Positions 18,274 to 26,852 of a stretch of 64,000 nucleotides of DNA are shown here, piece by piece; the stretch's first letter is position 1, and every line of letters starts with the position of its first letter. The notes below the pieces were generated by a model. The model saw only the letters and a list, made by a program, of their open reading frames with translations, searched no databases and was not told where the DNA came from. Both the position numbers and the translations under genes were made by a program. This DNA comes from Maribacter antarcticus DSM 21422 (GTDB lineage: Bacteria > Bacteroidota > Bacteroidia > Flavobacteriales > Flavobacteriaceae). The stretch lies in the NCBI RefSeq assembly GCF_000621125.1, contig NZ_JHZC01000009.1, positions 1 through 64,000 of the forward strand, in the 5' to 3' direction.

Positions 18274-19665
18274 CTACAATTCAACATTTAATAATTGTCC
18301 CGTTAACTGCAACAGTTGCAGCTCTGCCAATTTAGCATCGTACTTGGCTAAATTCTTATTGGTCTGGGCATTAAGCAAATTAATTTGTGCCTGCCTAAAT
18401 TCTATAGAAGTAATCCTACCCAACTGAAACTGCTCTTTGGACCGCTCAAAGTTGTTTTGATTGGTGACCACATTTTTTTCCTGTATTTTAAATATATTCA
18501 AGCGATTTTCGTAGATAGCCATGGCGTTCTGGATGTCCCTATTCACTTCCATTGCTACCTGTTTCTTTAGCAGTTCTTGATTTTTATAGGCGATTTTAGA
18601 ATTCTTCACCCTAACCGTAGTTCCGCCACCATCAAAGAGATTCCATGTCAGGCGCGCTCCAAGACCAAAGCTTCTATTATTATTTACGTTTACCCCGGGA
18701 AAGAAAGCCGATGCTGCATTTTGGTTTAAATTCCATCCATAGGAACCGTTCAAATCTACAATAGGAAGATAACCAGATGCATTTACCTTAATATCGTAGG
18801 CATTAATCGCCAAGTTGCGTTCCGTTTGTAAAATAGCAACATTGTTTAAATTGGACTCCGCCATAAATTCGTCCAGTTTCAACTTAGGAATGAAAGTAAT
18901 CAAGGTGTCCACTTTATAGACTTCGTTTAAATCCTGATTTAAGACTACGTTAAGATCTCGCTTGGCATTGGCCAATTGTTGATTTGTATTCAGTAAGTTG
19001 ATGCTATCGTTAGTCACATCTACCTCAGCGTTCAAAATATCCAATTTGGTACTTTGTCCGTACTCAAAGGCATACTCTGACCTTTTAATACGTTGATTTG
19101 ATATTTCCAAGGCTTGTTGCTGTACCTTTTTATTTTCAGTCAAGCGTGCAATCTCAAAATACACACTAAACATTTGTATCATGGTATTTTCTATGGTTTC
19201 CCGCGCCTGTAGACTACTTAACTGATATTGTTCCTTTAACCTCTTAAAGTTGTAGAACCTACCCAAACCATCAAAAAGAGTGTAGTTAGCGGTAAGCCCG
19301 GCATTATACCGCTGTGCTTCGGCCTTATAAAGCCCGGCATCCGGTCTTAAAACTGGATTTCCGGCGTCATCCAATAAGTTTCCCCCAGTGGCTGGGTCTC
19401 TAAGAAACTGACCCGGAAATTCGAAAGTAGAATCGTCCCTTTGGTAGTTAGCTCCAGCGTTCCCAGTCAGTGTTGGCAAAAATCCAGAGTTGAGCAAGCC
19501 ACTATTGTTTTCTGCAATTTCTACTTGATTCTTGGCGACTTGTATCCCAAAATTATTTTCCAATGCTTTGATAACCGCCTCTTCCTTTGAAAGGAGCTTA
19601 TCCTGTGCCATAAGCACCGTAAACGGCATTAAAAAAATTAGGGCTGATAGTTTTAATTTCATCAT
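18274..19665 (-). CDS. TolC-family outer-membrane efflux protein
   Basis: The protein has 463 residues with a signal peptide (LKLSALIFLMPFTVLMAQ) and two OEP repeats rich in coiled-coil helix (about 45-230 and 260-450), which form the trimeric outer-membrane channel and periplasmic tunnel. The C-terminal repeat has the family pattern NNFERSKEQFQLGRITSIEFRQAQINLLNAQTN. The ATG overlaps the stop of the upstream RND pump gene by 4 bases, showing translational coupling within the operon. It would serve as exit duct for the RND pump encoded before it. Confidence 0.9.
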   Translation of the reverse strand: MMKLKLSALIFLMPFTVLMAQDKLLSKEEAVIKALENNFGIQVAKNQVEIAENNSGLLNSGFLPTLTGNAGANYQRDDSTFEFPGQFLRDPATGGNLLDDAGNPVLRPDAGLYKAEAQRYNAGLTANYTLFDGLGRFYNFKRLKEQYQLSSLQARETIENTMIQMFSVYFEIARLTENKKVQQQALEISNQRIKRSEYAFEYGQSTKLDILNAEVDVTNDSINLLNTNQQLANAKRDLNVVLNQDLNEVYKVDTLITFIPKLKLDEFMAESNLNNVAILQTERNLAINAYDIKVNASGYLPIVDLNGSYGWNLNQNAASAFFPGVNVNNNRSFGLGARLTWNLFDGGGTTVRVKNSKIAYKNQELLKKQVAMEVNRDIQNAMAIYENRLNIFKIQEKNVVTNQNNFERSKEQFQLGRITSIEFRQAQINLLNAQTNKNLAKYDAKLAELQLLQLTGQLLNVEL

Positions 19666-22600
19666 TTTACTGTAGTTCCTTCTAATTTCTTTATAGTTTC
19701 AATCCTATTTTCCGTAGGTAAGGACAACTTTTCATCGGTACTAAGTGATGTATGGGATTTAGTACCTTCCAAATAAAGGCCTTCCTTTTTTTCCTTAATC
19801 GCCCTTTCTACTTCTTCCTTGGTAATTTTAACTCCGGAGCTAAATAGACCTACCTTCGCTTTCAAATTATTACTGAACGACAAGAACAAGGGTAACAGTA
19901 ATAGCGTTAATACTGTAGCAATACCAATACCATAAGCAATGGAAATGGCCATCGGTTTTAGGAACTGCGCTTGCCTACTTGTCTCCAATAGCAAGGGCGC
20001 CAAACCTGCGATAGTCGTAATAGAAGTAAGGAATATAGCCCTGAATCTTGATTTTCCCGCCTCAAAAATGGCATTATCAAAGGTCATACCTTCCTTTAGG
20101 TTAGTATTGAATCTTCCTATAAGTACCAAACCATCATTTACCATGATACCTATTAGCGCAATAATTCCTAGAAGAGAAAGTACATTAATTGGAAAATCGT
20201 GAATCCAATGTCCCCATGCTACTGCGGTTAAACTAAAAGGCACAATCAATAACAATAGTAAAGGCTGGCTAAAACTTCTAAACGTAAACGCTATTGTAAT
20301 ATAAATCAGGAGCAAGATTGATAGTCCCACTACCTTTAAGGAACCCGTTAACTTGCCTAGTTCCCTATTCTGACCTTCGTAGGAAGTACTAACCGTGGGG
20401 TATTTAGATAGTATTTCGGGCATAATCACATTTTGTACCTCGGCCATGATGTCGGTAGGACTGTCCTTTGGGTTCTTTAAATCAGCAGACACCTGTATTT
20501 CTCTCCTACCTTCTAATCTATTGATAGCTACATCACCTCTCTCAATTGTGTATGCGGCTATTTCCTTTAGCGGCACTCTATCACCACTTGGGGTAACAAT
20601 ACGCATCTCATCTAAATCAGAAATAGAAGACCGATTTTCCTTATCATACCTTACCCAAACCCTAATTTCGTCTTGGGATCGCTGAAAACGTTGTGCCTGC
20701 GTTCCAAAGAAACCGGCCCGTACTTGATTCATCACATTCCTTAAATCCAACCCTAGGAGGTAGGCATTTTCCCTAAGCTCTAGTCGTATCTCCTTAATAC
20801 CGGCAGGATCATTATCCGCAATGTCCTTTAAAGAAGTATTGTTTTGTAAGGCTTGCTTTAGTTCTTTTTTAGCAGCTTTTAGTTCTGTGATGTTGTTCCC
20901 CAGTAAGGAGACGGCAACAGGAGAACCACCAAAGTTACCGCCAGAGCCATAAATGAGACTCTCTACACCTACCACCGGCCCCACAAGCTCCTGCAAGCGA
21001 CTGGTAACCATATCTGATGATATCTCATTCGGTCTTTCCTCTCCAGGTAATAAATTTATAGTCAATGTTGCCGTAGCAGAACCTGGACCCGCCCTCCGTA
21101 TCATGTTTTCAAAAAGTACTTTATCAGTTCCGTTGAAATATTTCTCGGTAAGCTCTTGATTTACGATGTCTGCGTTAGCTTCTATTAAACTAATAATAGA
21201 ATCTGTTATTTTCTCGTTGGTACCGTTAGGCATCTGCAATTCTACTTGAACACGGTCACTGGCTATTCTTGGAAAGAAAGCCGTTCTAATAATTCCTCCG
21301 CCTACAGAGCCAAAAGTAAGAATCAAGGCTCCCGCAAAAAAACTGAAGGTCAATATCTTATAATTCATGGCAAAGCGTAATGCAGGACCGTAAATTTTGT
21401 CGCGCATCCATGACATAAACCGATCACCGGACTCGTTGATGATTCTTAACTTGGCAAATGCACCGGATATTCCTTTTTTAGGTTTATCGGCTGCAGGCTG
21501 CAATGCTTTAGAGTGGGCCAAGTGTGCAGGTAAGATAATCAAGGCCTCTATCAAGGATACGGCAAGCGTAAGAATAACGATTACAGAAACTTCACCAAAG
21601 AATTCACCTATCCTACTATCCAAGAAAAGAAAAATAGAAAAAGCCAAAATAGTAGTGATTATAGCAGAAATAATAGGAGGTAATACTTCCATTGTTCCAT
21701 CTACAGCTGCCTGTACAGGGCTTTTACCTTTTTCGTAGTGTTGGTAAATATTCTCTGCGATAACAATCCCATCATCCACCAAAATTCCGATAACGATTAT
21801 CATTCCAAAAAGGGATAAAACATTGATGGTTACATCAAAAAATCCTGCAAAAACAAACATTCCTAAAAACGCTACTGGCAGTCCGAACGCTACCCAAAAA
21901 GCAAGTCTAGTATTTAAGAAAAGTGATAAGAAAATTAATACCAGAATCATACCCATAATGGCATTCTCCGTAAGCAACTGCGTACGCTGTACCAAGGTGG
22001 TAGAAAGGTCAGAGACTACATCTAGTTGTACATTATTGTACTTCTGGTTAAACTCTTCTACGTATTCCTTTACCTTCTCGGCAGAGCTAACCAAATCTTC
22101 TGTATTGGTGCTGGTGATGGTCGTATTTACAGATAAGTTACCATTAAAATAGGAGGCATCGGGTGTTTCGGCGAAACGGTCCCTAATCTCAGCTATGTCT
22201 TTTAAACGTATTGCATTACCCGAAGCATCTGCCCTAACAATCAAATTGGAGAGCTCATTACCGTAATAAGATCTATTATTTGCACGGATTAAATATTCTT
22301 CTGCATCAGTTTTAATGTTTCCGCCTGTCACTAAAATATTAGCATTTGCAACTGCTTGCGCAACCTCGGCAAAAGAGATATCGTAGGCCAACAGATCATT
22401 CTCATTAACAGCGATTTCTATTTCTTCTTGTGGATACCCTGATATTGCTATTTGTGAAATACCGTCTATAGCACGTAGGTCATTTTCTATCTGTCTTCCC
22501 ACGCTTTTTAGCGTAGCCAATGGAATATCCTCACCACTGATAGCGAAGCTAATGGTTTGTCTTACAGACTCGAGCTTAGAAACAATCAAAGGCTCCATTC

Positions 22601-22964
22601 CCGTAGGAAAGGTTGGAACGCGATCTACAGCATTCTTTACCTCTAAAAGCATAAAATCAATATCCCTCCCCTTCTCTATTTCTACATTAATGCTACCGCT
22701 ATTTTCACGAGAGGTAGAGGTGACTCTATCTACGCCTTCCAGACCCTTTAGGTTGTCTTCTATCTTTAATACGATACCTTCCTCTACCTCTTGCGGAGAA
22801 GCGCCTGGATAGGCTATACTCACAGATATGTTTTTGGAATCCGTAAGCGGGAAAAAAGATGATTTTAAAGACTTAGCACCTACAATACCAAAGATGGCGA
22901 ACGCAATAATAATTACGTTAACGGCAACATGGTAGCGAATAAAGTATTCTATTAACTTTCGCAT
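19662..22964 (-). CDS. RND efflux pump inner-membrane permease (AcrB/HAE family)
   Basis: The 1100-residue protein has the RND layout: TM1 near residues 12-30, a large periplasmic loop (about 35-330), six TMs (about 330-530), a second loop (about 570-870) and a final TM block (870-1030). Seen are IDFMLLEVKNAVDRVPTFP in the porter domain and GILVDDGIVIAENI in TM4 with the paired Asp of the proton relay, as in AcrB-like drug pumps. The C-terminal 60 residues form a charged tail longer than usual. It works with the adaptor before it and the TolC after it. Substrate is unknown; MarR control suggests a small organic or phenolic effector. Confidence 0.92.
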   Translation of the reverse strand: MRKLIEYFIRYHVAVNVIIIAFAIFGIVGAKSLKSSFFPLTDSKNISVSIAYPGASPQEVEEGIVLKIEDNLKGLEGVDRVTSTSRENSGSINVEIEKGRDIDFMLLEVKNAVDRVPTFPTGMEPLIVSKLESVRQTISFAISGEDIPLATLKSVGRQIENDLRAIDGISQIAISGYPQEEIEIAVNENDLLAYDISFAEVAQAVANANILVTGGNIKTDAEEYLIRANNRSYYGNELSNLIVRADASGNAIRLKDIAEIRDRFAETPDASYFNGNLSVNTTITSTNTEDLVSSAEKVKEYVEEFNQKYNNVQLDVVSDLSTTLVQRTQLLTENAIMGMILVLIFLSLFLNTRLAFWVAFGLPVAFLGMFVFAGFFDVTINVLSLFGMIIVIGILVDDGIVIAENIYQHYEKGKSPVQAAVDGTMEVLPPIISAIITTILAFSIFLFLDSRIGEFFGEVSVIVILTLAVSLIEALIILPAHLAHSKALQPAADKPKKGISGAFAKLRIINESGDRFMSWMRDKIYGPALRFAMNYKILTFSFFAGALILTFGSVGGGIIRTAFFPRIASDRVQVELQMPNGTNEKITDSIISLIEANADIVNQELTEKYFNGTDKVLFENMIRRAGPGSATATLTINLLPGEERPNEISSDMVTSRLQELVGPVVGVESLIYGSGGNFGGSPVAVSLLGNNITELKAAKKELKQALQNNTSLKDIADNDPAGIKEIRLELRENAYLLGLDLRNVMNQVRAGFFGTQAQRFQRSQDEIRVWVRYDKENRSSISDLDEMRIVTPSGDRVPLKEIAAYTIERGDVAINRLEGRREIQVSADLKNPKDSPTDIMAEVQNVIMPEILSKYPTVSTSYEGQNRELGKLTGSLKVVGLSILLLIYITIAFTFRSFSQPLLLLLIVPFSLTAVAWGHWIHDFPINVLSLLGIIALIGIMVNDGLVLIGRFNTNLKEGMTFDNAIFEAGKSRFRAIFLTSITTIAGLAPLLLETSRQAQFLKPMAISIAYGIGIATVLTLLLLPLFLSFSNNLKAKVGLFSSGVKITKEEVERAIKEKKEGLYLEGTKSHTSLSTDEKLSLPTENRIETIKKLEGTTVK

Positions 22965-24094
22965 TACCCTTTTGTATTTTCCTTTTGATTCTTATATATT
23001 TTAACAGCCATTCCCGTATACGCACCAATCAGTGGCTTGGACATAATCGTAGTGCCGTTTGGAACGTCTTTCAAAACAACCTGCTTATCGGAAAAATAGA
23101 CTGGGTTTACATTGATAACCTCAAGAACGGAATCACGAACTACAAAGATTTTGTTGCCTTCAAGTAACAGGTTACGATCAACCTCAATAGCATTCTCTTC
23201 ATTCTTTGCATCGAGTCTTGCCTCCAAATACATACCTTCTTTTAAGTTCTTGTCGCTAACTTCGATAAAAGCCTTAATCGTTTGTGTAGCTTGGTCCACC
23301 CTTCCATTTATTCTGGACACTGTTCCATTATAAATTTTAGTATCATTCAAGGTAGTTAGCGCTACGGACTCACCAACTTTCAACAAATCCGAGTAGGTTT
23401 TGCTCACCGCCACCTCTAGCTCATAAATACCAGGATTTATAAATTCACCCAATTTTTGTCCTGACCTAACTAATGTACCCTCTGTAACAGAAGCTTCGGT
23501 CAAGACACCAGAGAAGGGTGCTGCGATTCTATATTTAGTGAGTCGTTGTTCCAAATTCTTAACTGTGTAATAGCTCGTAAGAATGCCTCGGCCAGAAATA
23601 AAGAAACGCTCGTTTTCTAAAGTCATCTCTGGCAACGGCAGTGTACTTTTGGACATATCAAACTCGGTAAGGTATATTTGCCACTTTGGAAAAACCTCAG
23701 GATAATCTAGTCGCAAATCAGGCATTACTGAAGTTAATAGATTAAAGAGGTTACTTTTAGCTGAGCGCACACTAGCAGTATATTCGGAGGCATCTATGCT
23801 TATGACGGTTTCACCAGCCTTGTATGCCTGCCCTTCCTTAAAAAGTTTACTTCCTGTTTTAAAAACCCCTTGTACCTCCGCAAAGAGTTCTACCCTTTGC
23901 TTGGCATTTAAATTTCCATTAGCAGCAACAATGATGGGCACAGTTCCATTCTGTACTACCTCCGTAAAAACGGTCTTGACCACTTTTCCTGCCTTGGGCC
24001 TAAAGCTCTTTTTACTATCTACAATCCCTTTCGCCATAAAAAATGACCCTATTATCAAAAGGATACCTAGGATTGATAAAATAATTTTTCTCAT
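22964..24094 (-). CDS. RND membrane-fusion (periplasmic adaptor) protein
   Basis: The 376-residue protein has an N-terminal TM anchor (residues 3-22), a first barrel/lipoyl half (VELFAEVQGVFKTGSKLFKEGQAYKAGETVISI), a short helical hairpin, the second lipoyl half (YRIAAPFSGVLTEASVTEGTLVRSGQKLGEF) and a beta-barrel plus membrane-proximal domain. This is the HlyD/AcrA adaptor order. It follows the marR gene by 10 bases and shares one base with the pump start, so the set is one transcription unit. Confidence 0.92.
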   Translation of the reverse strand: MRKIILSILGILLIIGSFFMAKGIVDSKKSFRPKAGKVVKTVFTEVVQNGTVPIIVAANGNLNAKQRVELFAEVQGVFKTGSKLFKEGQAYKAGETVISIDASEYTASVRSAKSNLFNLLTSVMPDLRLDYPEVFPKWQIYLTEFDMSKSTLPLPEMTLENERFFISGRGILTSYYTVKNLEQRLTKYRIAAPFSGVLTEASVTEGTLVRSGQKLGEFINPGIYELEVAVSKTYSDLLKVGESVALTTLNDTKIYNGTVSRINGRVDQATQTIKAFIEVSDKNLKEGMYLEARLDAKNEENAIEVDRNLLLEGNKIFVVRDSVLEVINVNPVYFSDKQVVLKDVPNGTTIMSKPLIGAYTGMAVKIYKNQKENTKG

Positions 24095-24104
24095 ACTTGG
24101 ATAC

Positions 24105-24569
24105 TTATTTTAATTCTAATTTTGTTTTAAAATTATTTTGGATTTTTTTTAGGTTCTCTATCATTATGGTTTTATTTTCCACATTTATTCCGTGTTCCAT
24201 AATATCTATTATTTCTTGAATAATTGGCTTTGTCCTATCGAATACCTTTGCTCCTTCTGAAGTAATAAAAACCTCGTTGTTGCGCTTATCCTCTTCGCTC
24301 TGCACTCGCATGATATAATTTTTACCTTCCATTTTGGAAAGTAAACGTGCTAAGGAAGATTTGTCCCTAAATGTTAAGCAAGCAAGTTCATTTTGATTAA
24401 TTCCGTCCTGTTCGTTCAACGTTTTAAGAACAATCATCTGCTCTTTGGTAATATCTATGCCGTGCGAATCAAAGGCCTCTTGCAAATGATAATCAACAAG
24501 TTTTACAGTACTACCCAACCAAGGGCCTATGGAATTTTCAAAATCTATTCGACTTTTTTTTTTTTGCAC
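24105..24569 (-). CDS. MarR-family repressor of the efflux operon
   Basis: The 154-residue protein starts with GTG; the start is followed by a run of eleven A, which codes for QKKK. Helices 2-4 carry the winged helix-turn-helix (ITKEQMIVLKTL, GINQNELACLTFRDKSSLARLLSKMEGKNYIMRVQ, then the wing with DKRNNEVFIT). MarR proteins bind palindromes as dimers and are released by small ligands. A perfect palindrome 21 bases upstream (24590-24615) fits self-regulation of this gene and the adaptor, pump and TolC genes behind it. Confidence 0.9.
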   Translation of the reverse strand: MQKKKSRIDFENSIGPWLGSTVKLVDYHLQEAFDSHGIDITKEQMIVLKTLNEQDGINQNELACLTFRDKSSLARLLSKMEGKNYIMRVQSEEDKRNNEVFITSEGAKVFDRTKPIIQEIIDIMEHGINVENKTIMIENLKKIQNNFKTKLELK

Positions 24570-24589
24570 GTGGCGAAACTACAAAAAAG

Positions 24590-24615
24590 ACATTGGTTGC
24601 ATATGCAACCAATGT
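24590..24615. promoter_or_regulatory. Perfect 26-bp palindrome, probable MarR operator
   Basis: ACATTGGTTGCAT is followed directly by its reverse complement ATGCAACCAATGT. It lies 21 bases upstream of the marR GTG start in the leader region. MarR operators are usually 16-24 bp palindromes placed exactly here; the role is inferred from position and symmetry. Confidence 0.75.
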
Positions 24616-24664
24616 TAAAATAATCATAAAAAGGTTTCTCATTATTGACCTTACCGTAAACAAC

Positions 24665-24688
24665 AAAGAGCCCCTAATGGAGCTCTTT
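24665..24688. terminator. Hairpin terminator between the marR leader and the LRR gene
   Basis: AAAGAGCCCC / GGAGCTCTTT pairs with one mismatch around a 4-base loop. It lies 30 bases after the stop of the leftward LRR gene; T runs are weak on both sides. Confidence 0.55.
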
Positions 24689-24717
24689 ATGTATATCTAG
24701 ATTACCTTTTGACACTT

Positions 24718-25599
24718 TTAGTCCTCTACATCCTCAAACTTGGCGTTGGTAATTCGTGTCCGTGATAGTGTGTTAGTACGAAACTGTATGTTTAAAAACT
24801 CATCATCACTATCAAATGTTGCCAAGCCCTTAGAGCTTAGGTTAATCAATGCCCTTATAGAACCAAAATTATTCCCCTGTAACTGAACCAATTTCAATTG
24901 GGATAAATTGGCAGTGCTTTCCGGAAGATTCCCTTCAAACCTATTGTAAGACAGCACTAGTTCCTTTAAATTTTTCAAATTACCTATATCAGCGGTAATA
25001 GTTCCGCTTAATTTATTTCCAAACAGCTCTAAACTTTCTAGCTCTGTTAGTGCAGCAATACCCTTTGGCAATTCACCATCAAAATAATTACTTGATAAAT
25101 TTAATATCTTTAATTGGCTTGCCTCTCCTATTCCTTCTGGAATAGTACCTTCCAATGAATTATTAAAGAGAGTTAGCTCTCTTAGATTTTTAGCATTTTT
25201 AAAACTGCTTGGTAGGATTCCTGATAGGCTATTCATTTCTAATTTCAACTTCTCCAAATAATGCAACTGTACCAATGAAATTGGAATTGGACCAGTTAAC
25301 TTATTGAACGCTAAATTCAAAACCCTTAAATGGCTAAGATTTCCCATTGAACTTGGAATAGTTCCTTCAAGTCCATTGTGATGAAGATTAATCTCAACAA
25401 CATGGTTGTTCTCAACAACAACCCCGTGCCAAGTCCCTGCTTTTTTATTAAAATTCCATTTATGAGTCCATTCAGACCCGTTAGTGGCTTCGTAGAACTC
25501 CTTAAGAATCTGTTTTTCCTCCTTTGTTATTTTAGCATTAAGCACAATAGAAGCAAAAAAGACCAAAATGATTGTCGTAATCTTTAAAATTTTATTCAT
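24718..25599 (-). CDS. Secreted leucine-rich-repeat protein (copy 1)
   Basis: Starting at the second Met (25599) the protein has 293 residues with a signal peptide (KILKITTIILVFFASIVLNA). After a capping segment with the plant-LRR-like pattern (LKEFYEATNGSEWTHKWNF) there are about eight LRRs of 23-24 residues with the LxxLxLxxNxLxGxIP pattern (for example LRVLNLAFNKLTGPIPISL). The end (TNAKFEDVED) is short and acidic and is shared with copy 2. No membrane anchor or type IX sorting domain is seen. LRRs are protein-binding surfaces; the partner is unknown. It is leftward and next to a related gene. Confidence 0.85.
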   Translation of the reverse strand: MNKILKITTIILVFFASIVLNAKITKEEKQILKEFYEATNGSEWTHKWNFNKKAGTWHGVVVENNHVVEINLHHNGLEGTIPSSMGNLSHLRVLNLAFNKLTGPIPISLVQLHYLEKLKLEMNSLSGILPSSFKNAKNLRELTLFNNSLEGTIPEGIGEASQLKILNLSSNYFDGELPKGIAALTELESLELFGNKLSGTITADIGNLKNLKELVLSYNRFEGNLPESTANLSQLKLVQLQGNNFGSIRALINLSSKGLATFDSDDEFLNIQFRTNTLSRTRITNAKFEDVED

Positions 25600-25742
25600 A
25601 GTCAATACCTTTTAATATAGATCAGATTTGTACTGCCCCATTTGTAAATCGTTTTGTTATCTTCTTAAAGGAATAAAGGATTTACCAAACTATAACGTTT
25701 AAATAAACTATTTATGATATTTAATTGCTCTTTTAAGTACAC

Positions 25743-25775
25743 AAAAAAAAGGAGGTGTAAATTACATCTCCTTTT
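25743..25775 (-). terminator. Terminator after the second LRR gene
   Basis: AAGGAGATGTAA pairs with TTACACCTCC around a short loop, followed on the minus strand by eight T. It lies 35-65 bases after the stop at 25809. Confidence 0.75.
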
Positions 25776-25808
25776 AAACCAAACTAACTATAAAAATGTA
25801 AGCTAAAC

Positions 25809-26684
25809 TTAGTCATCAATATCTTCAAACTTAGTGTCTGCCATTCTAGACTTACTTATGTTGATATCCTTAAATTGTATATTTCTATCTTCTCGGTCAT
25901 AATCGAATACTAAAAACTGTTTTTCATCCATCATTTCCAAATTCTTAAAAGAGGAGAATTTATTATTTTGAATTTGAAATACTTCCAAACTAGCCAATTG
26001 TCCAAATTCAGCAGGTATTTCTCCATCCAAATTATTATTGGCTAACACCAACTCTTTAAGGTTTGTGAGGTTACCCATAGTTGCTGGAATAGCTCCTTGC
26101 AATGTATTTTCAAAAAGTCCCAAAGTTTCCAATTTATCTAAAGACCCAAGCGAACTTGGTATATCTCCCTTCAAGTTGTTACTGGAAAGGTTTAGTACTT
26201 TTAAATCTTTAATGGCCCCGATACTCTCTGGTATACTCCCAGACAAAAAATTATTGAAAGCAGAAATCTCTACTAGACTTACCATTGCTCCAATATCCGA
26301 AGGTATTTCCCCTTTAATCCTATTCATTTCCAATTTTAACACCCTTAACCTTGTAAGTTTCACCAAGCTTTTTGGTAACTCACCCGTTATAGCATTAAAA
26401 GCAAGATTTAAGCTTGTTAAATGCTCTAAATCTCCTATTTCTTCTGGAATAAGGCCCATCAAATTATTATGGAACAATTCTATTCCAACCACTTGGTTGT
26501 TTACTATTTGTACTCCGTACCAGTTACTAACAGGAGCTTTTAAATCCCATTTTTTAACCCAATGATTACCATTGGTACTTTGGTGGAATTCTAGCAAGGC
26601 TTTTTTCTCTTTTTTGGAGACCTCCGCACTTGCTACATGAACCATGAGTACTGTTAAAAACAATAAATAATATAGTTTTTTCAT
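25809..26684 (-). CDS. Secreted leucine-rich-repeat protein (copy 2)
   Basis: I take the ATG at 26684 (MKKLYYLLFLTVLMVHVASA), a clean signal peptide; an ATG 18 bases earlier is also possible. The protein has 291 residues with the same cap (LLEFHQSTNGNHWVKKWDL), about eight plant-type LRRs and the same C-terminal end (MADTKFEDIDD) as copy 1. The two genes are tandem paralogues with separate terminators, roughly half identical by eye. Confidence 0.85.
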   Translation of the reverse strand: MKKLYYLLFLTVLMVHVASAEVSKKEKKALLEFHQSTNGNHWVKKWDLKAPVSNWYGVQIVNNQVVGIELFHNNLMGLIPEEIGDLEHLTSLNLAFNAITGELPKSLVKLTRLRVLKLEMNRIKGEIPSDIGAMVSLVEISAFNNFLSGSIPESIGAIKDLKVLNLSSNNLKGDIPSSLGSLDKLETLGLFENTLQGAIPATMGNLTNLKELVLANNNLDGEIPAEFGQLASLEVFQIQNNKFSSFKNLEMMDEKQFLVFDYDREDRNIQFKDINISKSRMADTKFEDIDD

Positions 26685-26852
26685 GCGTTTTGAGTTTATC
26701 AAGATTGCCCTTGCTTTTTATAAAGTTAGGAATTATCCTACAAATTAATACTTATAACGACCAATTGTCTAACTTTATCGTTCAAAGGGTAAAGTTTGTT
26801 GTGAAACGCTATTTTTACGTTGTAAAAACGTTCTAAACTGTGGCAAGAAAAA

